From: Thermomicrobium roseum DSM 5159
GTDB taxonomy: Bacteria > Chloroflexota > Chloroflexia > Thermomicrobiales > Thermomicrobiaceae
Assembly: GCF_000021685.1 (NCBI RefSeq)
Contig: NC_011959.1
Coordinates: 620,001-684,000 of the forward strand
Length of the DNA: 64,000 nucleotides
Direction: 5' to 3'
Shown here: positions 7,521-15,859 of the stretch, one piece after another
Layout: the number at the start of each line of letters is the position of its first letter
Numbering within the stretch: position 1 is the first letter of the stretch
Position numbers and translations under genes: made by a program
Notes under the pieces: generated by a model
The model's input: only the letters and a program-made list of their open reading frames with translations
The model's database searches: none
Told to the model about the DNA's origin: nothing

Positions 7521-8963
7521 TCATTCCTCGGTGGAGAGATCGATACGGCGAACGGAACCCGTCGCGTCGACGATCAGGATTTCAGTGACGCCGCGCCGAC
7601 GGGCGTAACGACGGTTGGAAGAAAGTGACCGCTGACGGACGTCCAGTTCGACGATCGCGCCGCTGGCTCGTAGCTGCTCGGCGAAACGCGTGGCGGCTGT
7701 AATGGCGGAGCGATCGGCCGCGGTGACGAGGAGGCGTGGCTCGGTCTTCGGCTGCAAGGCTGAAGCATCGGCGATCCGTTCGAGGCCACCGGCGAAGCCG
7801 CACGCTGGGAGCGGCTGGCGGGCACCGAGCAGCTGAGCGAGATCGTCGTACCGGCCGCCGCCGCACAGTTGCAGTCCCTCGTCAGTTTGGGAATACATCT
7901 CGAAGAGGATGCCCGTGTAGTAGTGCAGTCCGCGTGCCATTCCTGGCGCGAGCACGATCCGATCGGTCTCCAGTCCATAGGCGGCGAGCTGATCGAGCAC
8001 CTCGTCGATTTGCTGCAGTGGTGCGGGACTGAGTCCGTAGCGCTCGACGATCCGGCGGAGCGCGGAGAGTACGTCGTCCGGCGGACCCGAGAGGGACGCC
8101 AGTTCGCGGGCGAAAGCGAGTGCTTGCCGCAACGCGTCAGGATCGGCGCTGCGTTGGAGCTTTGCCAGGACACCGCGAACGATCTCCTCGGGCTGGCGGG
8201 ATGCACCGGTCATCGGCACGCCGACTTCTCGCAGCAGTGCGAGAATCAACCGTTCCAGGTCCTCCGTGGTCAAGGCGAGTTTTGTCCGCACTTCCTGGGT
8301 GATCTGCACGATATCGGTGGAATCGACGAATGCCGGGAGTTCGCTCTCGATGTCGATCGTTTGCCCCTTGCGCAGTCGCTCCATGCTCCAAAGAAGCCAA
8401 TCGCGCGCACGTTGCCGGAGGGGCAGATGAGCGAGATAGTCCAGCACGATACCGACGTGCCCGATGACGATACGGGGCATGATCCCGACTGCTTCGAGAA
8501 TCTCAGCAGCGAGGTGGATGACCTCAGCGTCCCCGCTCGGCCCCGGAGCACCCAGCAGTTCACCCCCGATCTCGGTGAATTGGCGTGTGCGCCCAGCTTG
8601 CGGTCGCTCATAGCGGAAAACAGGACCCGCATACGCGAAGCGCAGCGGTAAGGGATCGTTCTGTCTCGACTCCACGTAGTAGCGAAGGATCGATGCCGTG
8701 TGCTCGGGACGGAGGGCGATATCGCGATTCCGGAAGCTGAAGGCGTAGAGCTGAGCGATCCGTTCAGGACCGGACTTGCGAAGGAAGAGTTCGGTGGATT
8801 CCAAGATCGGTGTTTCGATGAATTCGTATCCGTGACGCTCGAGCACACGAGCGATACGGTGCAAAACCGCTTGTCGCCGCCGATGAAGAGCAGGGGGGGT
8901 GTCTTGCATGCCGCGCAAGCGTTCTAAGGGTTGCGGTGGTTCGGTGAGCTGGTAAATGGTCAC
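7521..8963 (-). CDS. hisZ: Class II HisRS-like protein: probably HisZ, HisS not excluded
   Basis: The 480-residue protein has the histidyl-tRNA synthetase fold: LRPEHTASILRYYVES, motif 2 around FRYERPQAGRTRQFTEIGGE, then ARGLHYYTGILFEMY and CGGGRYDDL of the active-site region. A C-terminal domain of about 80 residues resembles the anticodon-binding domain. The His in LRPEHTA replaces the Gly usual in true HisRS. GGELLGAPGPSGDAEVI and the position directly before hisG favour HisZ, the regulatory subunit of ATP phosphoribosyltransferase. The C-terminal domain and retained active-site residues favour HisS. It overlaps the pheT stop by four bases. A second hisS elsewhere in the genome would settle the question. 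Confidence 0.75.
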   Translation of the reverse strand: MTIYQLTEPPQPLERLRGMQDTPPALHRRRQAVLHRIARVLERHGYEFIETPILESTELFLRKSGPERIAQLYAFSFRNRDIALRPEHTASILRYYVESRQNDPLPLRFAYAGPVFRYERPQAGRTRQFTEIGGELLGAPGPSGDAEVIHLAAEILEAVGIMPRIVIGHVGIVLDYLAHLPLRQRARDWLLWSMERLRKGQTIDIESELPAFVDSTDIVQITQEVRTKLALTTEDLERLILALLREVGVPMTGASRQPEEIVRGVLAKLQRSADPDALRQALAFARELASLSGPPDDVLSALRRIVERYGLSPAPLQQIDEVLDQLAAYGLETDRIVLAPGMARGLHYYTGILFEMYSQTDEGLQLCGGGRYDDLAQLLGARQPLPACGFAGGLERIADASALQPKTEPRLLVTAADRSAITAATRFAEQLRASGAIVELDVRQRSLSSNRRYARRRGVTEILIVDATGSVRRIDLSTEE

Positions 8964-11413
8964 CGGCGGAACTCTCCCTTGACCCGTCGACGGACCTGTT
9001 GCTCGATCCGTTCGCGCAGGCGCTGCAGTTCCTCCTCGCTCAATGGGCGGTCGGGAGCCGAGAAAATGACTCGGAACGCGAGGCTCTTCTTCCCGGGAGG
9101 TATAGCTGGACCACGATAGACGTCGAACAGCCTGATCTCTGTGGCCAACGGCCCTGCTGCAGCCCGAATGGCTGCCGCGACATCGGCGGCCGGGACCGAC
9201 TCGTCGACGACGATCGCGAAGTCCTGGTCGACAGGCTGATAGCGCGAAACCGGTCGGACGCTGATGGGCGCCAGGCCGATCTCCAGGATCGCCGGGATAT
9301 CGATTTCGGCTACGACGACACGCGTCTGTGGCGGGATCCCGAACCGTTCGGTGACGGTCACCAGTACTTCGCCCAGCACGCCGATCGGACGTCCTCGTGC
9401 GCGGATCTCGGCGCTCCGGCCGGGTTGAAGTGTCGGATGCGTGAGCGCGCAGAATGCCACGTCTGCGACGCCGATCCTCGGCAGGATCGTTTCGAGAATG
9501 CCCTTGAGATCGAAGTAATCGACCGGACGCTCGTCTTGGTAGAGATCACGTGGTGTCGCGAGCCCCGCGAGCAGACAGCCGACTACCCGTCGCTCGTCCG
9601 GCAATTCGTCTCGTTGTCGCGGTAGGTAGACTTTTCCTGTCTCGAAGATGGCGACCGCTTCATTGAATTTGAGCTGTTCGGCAGCGTTGCGCAAGAGCGT
9701 CGGTAACATGGACGGTCGCATGATCGACCATTCCGGCCGGATTGGATTGCGGGCTCGCACGAACTCTTGAGTTGGCCGTATGAAGAAGCCGATGCGTTCC
9801 GGCAGCCGGTCGCCCGACGGTGTGAGTGCCATGAGCGCTTGATCATCGACCATCGGGTAGGTGATCACTTCGTGGAGGCCGGCAGCGACGAGCCCGTTTT
9901 GGATTTGGCGCACGAGGCGCAATTCCGGATCGATTTCGACGGGGACGGTTTGTCCCACCGGCAGACGTTCGGGAATGGTGTCGTAACCGATGACGCGTGC
10001 CGCCTCCTCGACGAGGTCAGCGGGAATCGTAATGTCGCTGCGATACGTTGGCACTGTGACCAGCCAAACTGAGCGCCCATTGTCCCATCCACGCTCGACC
10101 GAAAGCCCCAAGCTTTCGAAGACGCTGATCACGCGTTCGTCCGGATAGTCCACTCCGAGGAGGCGAGGGATCTCGCTGCGCGGGAATCGGATCTGCCACG
10201 GTCGGCGCGGGACCGGATAATGGTCGACCATCGCGACGACGCGGCAGGTCGGAACCAGTACGCTGAGCAATTGCACCGCGCGCTGGGCGGCGGGCCAGCA
10301 AAGATTGGGATCGAGCCCGCGCTCGAAGCGAGCGGAGGCCTCGGTCCGCAACCGGAGCGTACGCGCGGTGCGTCGAATGCTGAGCATGTCGAAATTCGCG
10401 GTTTCCAAGAGGACATCGGTCGTCTCGTCGCTGATCTCGCTCTCGAGCCCGCCCATCACGCCAGCGATCCCGACTGGACGCTCGGCGTCGGCAATGACGA
10501 GCATGTCGGGGTTGAGTGGACGACGGACGTGATCGAGCGTCTCGATTTCCTCACCGGGCCGGGCTCGCCGCACGATCAAGCGGCCGCCACGCAGACGGGA
10601 CCGGTCGAAGGCATGTTGCGGCTGTCCCCACTCGATCATGACGTAGTTCGTGACATCCACCACGTTGTTGATCGGGCGAAGGCCGACCAGTTGGAGTCGG
10701 CGGCGCAGCCACCACGGCGAGGGGGCGACGCGGATTCCCTCGAGTGCGATACCGACGAAGCGATGGCAGAGGTCGCTCGCCTCGACTGTCGCGAGGGTCG
10801 GGTCGACGGAGACCTGGATCGGTGCCAATTCGGGAAGCCGGAGCGGTGAATTCGTCAGTGCAGCGACCTCGCGTGCGATCCCGACTATCGAGTAGGCGTC
10901 GACACGATTCGGTGTGATGGACAGTTCCAGAATCTCGTCACCGAGATAGTCACGGAGCGGGATACCGACTGGAGCGTCCGGATCCAGCACCAGGATGCCC
11001 TCGTGCTCCTCGGAAAGGCCGAGTTCCTTCTCGGAACACACCATTCCTTCCGAGCGGACACCGCGGATGGTGGCAGGTTTGAGCGTGATTAGCCGGGGCT
11101 CTGCGCTGTGGCCATCGTAGAGCGTTGCGCCGGCGAGAGCCAGCGCGACCTTCTGTCCGACGGCGATATTCGGCGCTCCCGTCACCACGGTCAAACGATG
11201 GGCTCCCGCATCGACCGTGGCCAAGACGAGTCGATCAGCATTCGGATGGGGTTCGATCTTCTCGACCACACCGACGTAGATCTTGTCCCAATGTGCACCG
11301 ATCCGCTCGATCGACTCGACCTCGAGTCCGGCGAGCGTAAGCCGTTCGGCGATTTCCTCTGCAGAGCGGTCGGTCGCGACCAATTCCTGGAGCCAGCGCA
11401 TCGGAACCTTCAT
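8960..11413 (-). CDS. pheT: Phenylalanyl-tRNA synthetase beta subunit
   Basis: PheT forms the alpha2-beta2 enzyme with PheS and attaches phenylalanine to tRNA-Phe; the beta chain carries editing and tRNA-binding domains. The 817-residue protein shows the N-terminal EMAP-like tRNA-binding domain (EKIEPHPNADRLVLATVD, then VVTGAPNI), the B3/B4 editing region (IEWGQPQHAFD, VGIAGVMGG), the B5 domain, a catalytic-like core with ARFERGLDP, and a C-terminal ferredoxin-fold anticodon-binding domain (YQPVDQDFAIVVDESVP). It starts 32 bases after the pheS stop and its stop overlaps the hisZ start, tying tRNA charging and histidine synthesis into one transcript. Confidence 0.97.
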   Translation of the reverse strand: MKVPMRWLQELVATDRSAEEIAERLTLAGLEVESIERIGAHWDKIYVGVVEKIEPHPNADRLVLATVDAGAHRLTVVTGAPNIAVGQKVALALAGATLYDGHSAEPRLITLKPATIRGVRSEGMVCSEKELGLSEEHEGILVLDPDAPVGIPLRDYLGDEILELSITPNRVDAYSIVGIAREVAALTNSPLRLPELAPIQVSVDPTLATVEASDLCHRFVGIALEGIRVAPSPWWLRRRLQLVGLRPINNVVDVTNYVMIEWGQPQHAFDRSRLRGGRLIVRRARPGEEIETLDHVRRPLNPDMLVIADAERPVGIAGVMGGLESEISDETTDVLLETANFDMLSIRRTARTLRLRTEASARFERGLDPNLCWPAAQRAVQLLSVLVPTCRVVAMVDHYPVPRRPWQIRFPRSEIPRLLGVDYPDERVISVFESLGLSVERGWDNGRSVWLVTVPTYRSDITIPADLVEEAARVIGYDTIPERLPVGQTVPVEIDPELRLVRQIQNGLVAAGLHEVITYPMVDDQALMALTPSGDRLPERIGFFIRPTQEFVRARNPIRPEWSIMRPSMLPTLLRNAAEQLKFNEAVAIFETGKVYLPRQRDELPDERRVVGCLLAGLATPRDLYQDERPVDYFDLKGILETILPRIGVADVAFCALTHPTLQPGRSAEIRARGRPIGVLGEVLVTVTERFGIPPQTRVVVAEIDIPAILEIGLAPISVRPVSRYQPVDQDFAIVVDESVPAADVAAAIRAAAGPLATEIRLFDVYRGPAIPPGKKSLAFRVIFSAPDRPLSEEELQRLRERIEQQVRRRVKGEFRR

Positions 11414-11445
11414 GGTGGTGCGCCTGCCCTTCGTTCTCGACTCGA

Positions 11446-12492
11446 TCAGACCGGTATGCGGTCGAACTGAGCAAGAAAGCGGAGATCGCCTTGGTAGAAG
11501 TACCGGATATCAGGAACACCATAGCGAAGCATCACCAGTCTCTCGACACCCATGCCGAATGCCCAACCGGTATACCGGTCAGGATCGTATCCGACGTTGC
11601 GGAGTACCTGCGGGTGAACCATCCCTGCACCCAGGATCTCGATCCACCCGCTTTGGCCGCACACTCGGCAGCCCTCGCCACGGCAAAACATGCAGTCGAT
11701 GGCGAAGTCGACCCCCGGTTCGACGAAGGGGAAAAAATCGCAGCGAAAGCGGACGCGTCGTTCCTTACCGAAAAGCTGGCGTGCGAACTCGGCCAACGTC
11801 CCTTTCAGATCAGCCATCGTGATCTGTTCATCGACGGCGAGCCCCTCGATCTGGTGGAAATGCCATTCATGCGTCGCGTCGACCGCTTCGTACCGGTAAC
11901 AACGACCGGGCACCACGACGCGAACCGGTGGCTTTCGGCGCTCCATCACGCGGATCTGCATCGGCGAAGTATGCGGACGCAGAACGATCTCCTTTTGGTC
12001 GGACTCGATGAAGATCGTGTCCCACACGTCGCGAGCCGGGTGCTCCGGTGGAATATTGAGCGCATCGAACGCGTAAGAGCCATATTCCACTTCAGGACCC
12101 TCGACCACCTGGAAGCCGAGATGGGCGAAGATGTCGGTTACCTCGCGAATCATTTGCGTAACAGGGTGGAGTGTCCCGATGCGCGGGCGTCGGCCGGGAA
12201 GCGTCACATCGATCGCTTCCGCCGCGATGCGGGCGGCGAGCTCGATCTCGCGTACCTCGCGCTCGCGTTCCTCGTAGGCGGCTTGGAGTTCATCCCGAAG
12301 TTCATTGGCGAGTCGCCCGATGATCGGCCGTTGTTCTGGTGGCAGCGTACCCAAGGCTCGCAAAAGTTGCGTCAGCTCTCCGCGTCGGCCGAGGTATCGA
12401 GCGTACCATTCGGCGAGCGCAGCCTGTGTCGTGATCGCCAGGAGTTCTCGTTTGGCACGCTGTCGCAGTTCCTCGATCCGATCGGTGTTCAC
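11446..12492 (-). CDS. pheS: Phenylalanyl-tRNA synthetase alpha subunit
   Basis: PheS is the catalytic chain of phenylalanyl-tRNA synthetase. The 348-residue protein has an N-terminal coiled-coil arm (about 1-85) and a class II core: LHPVTQMIREVTDIF, LRPHTSPMQIRVM, motif 2 GRCYRYEAVDATHEWHFHQIEG, and motif 3 near GWAFGMGVERLVMLRYG. CMFCRGEGCRVCGQSG looks like a small cysteine cluster, as in some bacterial PheS. I chose the GTG at 12492 because an AGGAGG lies 5 bases upstream; the ATG 33 bases earlier lacks such a site. It opens the operon and is transcribed divergently from eno. Confidence 0.95.
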   Translation of the reverse strand: MNTDRIEELRQRAKRELLAITTQAALAEWYARYLGRRGELTQLLRALGTLPPEQRPIIGRLANELRDELQAAYEEREREVREIELAARIAAEAIDVTLPGRRPRIGTLHPVTQMIREVTDIFAHLGFQVVEGPEVEYGSYAFDALNIPPEHPARDVWDTIFIESDQKEIVLRPHTSPMQIRVMERRKPPVRVVVPGRCYRYEAVDATHEWHFHQIEGLAVDEQITMADLKGTLAEFARQLFGKERRVRFRCDFFPFVEPGVDFAIDCMFCRGEGCRVCGQSGWIEILGAGMVHPQVLRNVGYDPDRYTGWAFGMGVERLVMLRYGVPDIRYFYQGDLRFLAQFDRIPV

Positions 12493-12559
12493 GGATACCT
12501 CCTGCTCCGGAGTCGTCGCGCTCATCCACGCGCAGGCGCGCCCGTCGGGACGCGGCCTG

Positions 12560-12589
12560 AGCATAAGGATGCGTGATGGCGCGTGTCAA
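12560..12589 (-). promoter_or_regulatory. Sigma-70 promoter of the pheST-hisZGD operon
   Basis: Minus strand: perfect -35 TTGACA (12584-12589), 18-base spacer, then -10 TATGCT (12560-12565). Transcription should start near 12553, giving a leader of about 60 bases before the pheS GTG. That is too short for a T-box riboswitch. Confidence 0.7.
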
Positions 12590-12660
12590 GCGAGGGTCGA
12601 GTTCACCGATGCCGGGTACACTTCGCCCGAAAGAAACGGGTAAGACAGGAGGTCGAATCG

Positions 12661-13962
12661 ATGAGCCAGACGACGATCGCAGCAGTCCGGGCACGGGAGA
12701 TTCTCGACTCGCGTGGCAATCCGACCGTCGAAGTGGACGTGCAACTTTCCTGCGGGACTGTCGGACGAGCAGCGGTGCCGTCCGGTGCTTCGACTGGGCG
12801 CCATGAGGCCCTGGAGTTACGCGATGGCGAGCCGCGTTATGCTGGCAAGGGGGTGCGGCGCGCGGTCGAGCACGTCAATGGACCGATCGCTTCGGCGATT
12901 TGTGGAATGGACGCGCTCGATCAACGTGCGATCGATCGAGTACTCATCGAACTGGATGGCACGCCGAACAAGAGCCGTTTGGGTGCCAATGCGCTTCTCG
13001 GCGTCTCGCTCGCGGTCGCCCGCGCTGCGGCTGCTGCGGTGCAACTCCCGCTTTACCGCTACCTCGGAGGGCCGAACGCTCATCTTCTCCCGACCCCCAT
13101 GCTGAACATCTTGAACGGCGGCAAGCATGCCGCAGGCTCCGGTGTCGACATGCAGGAATTCATGGTTGTCCCGGTCGGGGCACCGTCCTTCGCCGAGGCC
13201 ATCCGTTGGGCGAGCGAGATCTACCAGGCTCTTCGATCGGTGCTCGCGGAGCGTGGTGCTGCGACCACGATCGGTGATGAGGGCGGCTATGCCCCGCGTC
13301 TGCCGGGTAACCAGGACGCGATCGAAGTAATCCTCTTGGCGATCGATCGCGCTGGCTACCGAATCGGTGAGCAGGTGGTGCTGGCGCTGGACCCAGCGAT
13401 GACCGAACTCTATCGGGATGGAATCTACCATTTGCCAGGCGAGGGTCGCACGCTTTCACCGGACGAACTCATCGACTTCTGGGCGGAGTGGATCGAGCGG
13501 TATCCGATCGTTTCGATCGAGGACGGGCTCGCGGAGGACGACTGGGATCATTGGCAGCGCTTGACGGCCCGGCTCGGCCAGCGTGTGCAACTCGTCGGGG
13601 ATGACTTGTTCGTCACGAACCCGCAGCGGATTCGCCAGGGTATCCTGTTCGGTGTCGCCAACGCGGTCTTGGTCAAGCCGAACCAGATCGGGACTCTGAC
13701 GGAAACGCTCGAGGCAATCCATCTCGCTCAGACGCATGGGTACGCGACCGTGATCTCGCACCGGAGCGGTGAGACCGCCGATGCCTTCATTGCTGATCTC
13801 GCGGTAGCGGTGAATGCCGGCTTGATCAAGACAGGGGCCCCAGCACGGATAGATCGGGTCGAGAAGTACAACCAACTGCTGCGCATCGAGGAGGAGCTCG
13901 GGCCTGCTGGCATCTACGCTGGCTGGCGTGGATTTCCGGCTGGCTTGCGTCGCTTCGGCTGA
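12661..13962 (+). CDS. eno: Enolase
   Basis: Enolase interconverts 2-phosphoglycerate and phosphoenolpyruvate in glycolysis and needs Mg2+. The 433-residue length is standard. Family marks include REILDSRGNPTVEVD at the N-terminus, the flexible loop SGASTGRHEALELRDG, the metal-site SIEDGL, GDDLFVTNPQRI, the catalytic lysine region LVKPNQIGTLTET, and SHRSGETADAFIADLAVA. The ATG at 12661 has AGGAGGTCG just upstream; a longer in-frame start has none. It is monocistronic, divergent from pheS, and convergent with gpmI, the enzyme of the preceding glycolytic step. Confidence 0.98.
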   Translation: MSQTTIAAVRAREILDSRGNPTVEVDVQLSCGTVGRAAVPSGASTGRHEALELRDGEPRYAGKGVRRAVEHVNGPIASAICGMDALDQRAIDRVLIELDGTPNKSRLGANALLGVSLAVARAAAAAVQLPLYRYLGGPNAHLLPTPMLNILNGGKHAAGSGVDMQEFMVVPVGAPSFAEAIRWASEIYQALRSVLAERGAATTIGDEGGYAPRLPGNQDAIEVILLAIDRAGYRIGEQVVLALDPAMTELYRDGIYHLPGEGRTLSPDELIDFWAEWIERYPIVSIEDGLAEDDWDHWQRLTARLGQRVQLVGDDLFVTNPQRIRQGILFGVANAVLVKPNQIGTLTETLEAIHLAQTHGYATVISHRSGETADAFIADLAVAVNAGLIKTGAPARIDRVEKYNQLLRIEEELGPAGIYAGWRGFPAGLRRFG

Positions 13963-14021
13963 GCGATATTCCATGGAGTTCAACGCTCAAGATGATGATT
14001 CTGTGGACACGCCGGTCAGCT

Positions 14022-14044
14022 AGCCCTGCACGTCTTGCGGGGCT
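14022..14044. terminator. Weak hairpin between convergent eno and gpmI
   Basis: AGCCCTGC (14022-14029) can pair with GCGGGGCT (14037-14044) across a 7-base loop, with one G-T pair. There is no T-run on either side, so the role as a shared terminator is only suggested by its place between two converging genes. Confidence 0.3.
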
Positions 14045-14137
14045 GGTATGTGACCGCACAGTTCGACACTGATGATGACGACTCGCGCGCTCGATTCGGC
14101 TCGAGGTGCTCACCAACGCGAAGCGAGCCCGCGCCGA

Positions 14138-15712
14138 TCACCTGCCGACGGATGGTGCGACGATCAAACTCCGGCCGGTCATTTCCTCCGGTTGGGGAAG
14201 GCCCATGATCTCGAGGATCGTCGGCGCGACATCGGCTAGGCGCCCACCGGTCCGCAGAGCCACCGAGCGAAATGGCGAATGGTTCGGTGCGACGAGGATG
14301 AATGGTACCGGATTCTTCGTATGCGCCGTCCAAACCTCGTTGGTTCCAGGAACCAGCATCTCGTCGGCATTTCCGTGGTCAGCCGTGACGACAAGATAGC
14401 CGTTGACCGAACGCACGGCCTGCTCGATGCGTCCAAGACAACGGTCGACACACTCCACCGCAGCGACTGCGGCCGCGAAGACACCCGTGTGCCCGACCAT
14501 ATCGGGATTGGCGTAGTTGACGAGGACGAAGGCGTAGCGTTGCGAAACGATCGCCTGGACCGCAGCATCGGTCACTTCGGGAGCACTCATTTCCGGCTTG
14601 AGGTCGTAGGTGGGTACTTTGGGTGAGGGGACGAGGAGCCGATCCTCGCCGGGGAATGGTTCTTCGCGGCCGCCGTTGAAGAAATACGTCACATGCGCGT
14701 ATTTCTCCGTCTCGGCGGTGTGGAACTGCCGGAGTCCAACATCGGAGAGTACTCGAGCGAGGGGAACGCGGACGATATCAGGGGCGAAGGCGACGAGCAC
14801 AGGAAAGTGGGGTTCGTACTCGGCCATCGTCACCATGAGGAGATCACGAGGCCATCGACAGCGTGGGAAAGCAGTGAAGCCGCCGGCATCAGTGAGCGCT
14901 TGCGTGAGCTGCCGGGCGCGGTCAGCGCGAAAATTGAAGAAGATGACCGCATCCCCGTCGTTGATGGTCGCGAGCGGCTTTCCTTCTGCATCGACGATGA
15001 CCGTTGGGACGATGAACTCGTCGGTTATACCCTGTGCGTAGCTTCGCTCGATCGCTTCGAGGGGCGAGCGCGCGGTTTGGCCGAGCCCACAGACGATGGC
15101 GTCGTAGGCGAGCTTGGTCCGCTCCCAGCGCTTGTCCCGGTCCATCGCATAATAGCGACCGCTCACGGTAGCGACGAAACCGGTGCGGAGGCGATCCAGC
15201 GCGGCGAGTAGCTCGCGCAGGTGTTCGATACCGCTCGTCGGAGCGGTATCCCGACCGTCGGTAAAGGCATGGACGGCGACACGGGAAATCCCAGCACGAG
15301 CAGCGAGTTCCAACAGGGCCAGAAGGTGCCGTTGATGGCTGTGCACGCCACCATCACCGATCAAGCCCATGAGATGGAGCGTGCGTCCCGGCTGGCGCGC
15401 GCGGTCGAGTGCTCGCTGGAATGCCTCATTCTGGAAGAATGAACCGTCCTCGATCGCAAGATCGATACGCGTAATGAGTTGATAGACGATGCGCCCGGCA
15501 CCCAGATTGAGGTGTCCGACCTCAGAGTTTCCCATCTGGTCATCGGGCAGGCCGACGTCCCGACCCCAGCAGCGGAGTGTCGTCATCGGATAGGTTGCTT
15601 GGAGACGATCCATGACCGGCGTGTGGGCAGCCCGGATCGCATTGCCGGGATAGTCCGGGCCGATCGCCCAGCCGTCCAGGACGACGAGGCAAACCATCGG
15701 CGGTCGATCCAC
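14138..15712 (-). CDS. gpmI: 2,3-bisphosphoglycerate-independent phosphoglycerate mutase
   Basis: GpmI interconverts 3- and 2-phosphoglycerate through a phosphoserine intermediate with two Mn2+ ions. The protein is 524 residues, typical for the independent type. Visible marks are LVVLDGWAIGP (first metal site), the nucleophile in MGNSEVGHLNLGAGR, GLIGDGGVHSH, HAFTDGRDTAP, SGRYYAMDRDKRW, FFNFRADRARQL, NYANPDMVGHTG and VTADHGNADEM, which holds the second set of metal ligands. The GTG at 15712 has GGAGGGGG 6 bases upstream; an ATG five codons later is an alternative. It converges on eno, the next enzyme of glycolysis. Confidence 0.97.
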   Translation of the reverse strand: MDRPPMVCLVVLDGWAIGPDYPGNAIRAAHTPVMDRLQATYPMTTLRCWGRDVGLPDDQMGNSEVGHLNLGAGRIVYQLITRIDLAIEDGSFFQNEAFQRALDRARQPGRTLHLMGLIGDGGVHSHQRHLLALLELAARAGISRVAVHAFTDGRDTAPTSGIEHLRELLAALDRLRTGFVATVSGRYYAMDRDKRWERTKLAYDAIVCGLGQTARSPLEAIERSYAQGITDEFIVPTVIVDAEGKPLATINDGDAVIFFNFRADRARQLTQALTDAGGFTAFPRCRWPRDLLMVTMAEYEPHFPVLVAFAPDIVRVPLARVLSDVGLRQFHTAETEKYAHVTYFFNGGREEPFPGEDRLLVPSPKVPTYDLKPEMSAPEVTDAAVQAIVSQRYAFVLVNYANPDMVGHTGVFAAAVAAVECVDRCLGRIEQAVRSVNGYLVVTADHGNADEMLVPGTNEVWTAHTKNPVPFILVAPNHSPFRSVALRTGGRLADVAPTILEIMGLPQPEEMTGRSLIVAPSVGR

Positions 15713-15859
15713 AAGAGCCCCCTCCCCAGTCGATGGGTGCCATCACCCTCGCGCTGATGGTAGACATCATTGGCATTCCTGACAAACCGCTTCGCGAAAC
15801 GCTCGCGGTACAATGCGGGCTGTAGTCGAGGGACTGATGGGAGAGGAGTCGAGAAAGCG

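Noticed and set aside
12493..12553. T-box riboswitch ahead of pheS
   Set aside because: The leader predicted from the promoter is only about 60 bases, too short for a T-box, and no T-box consensus is visible.
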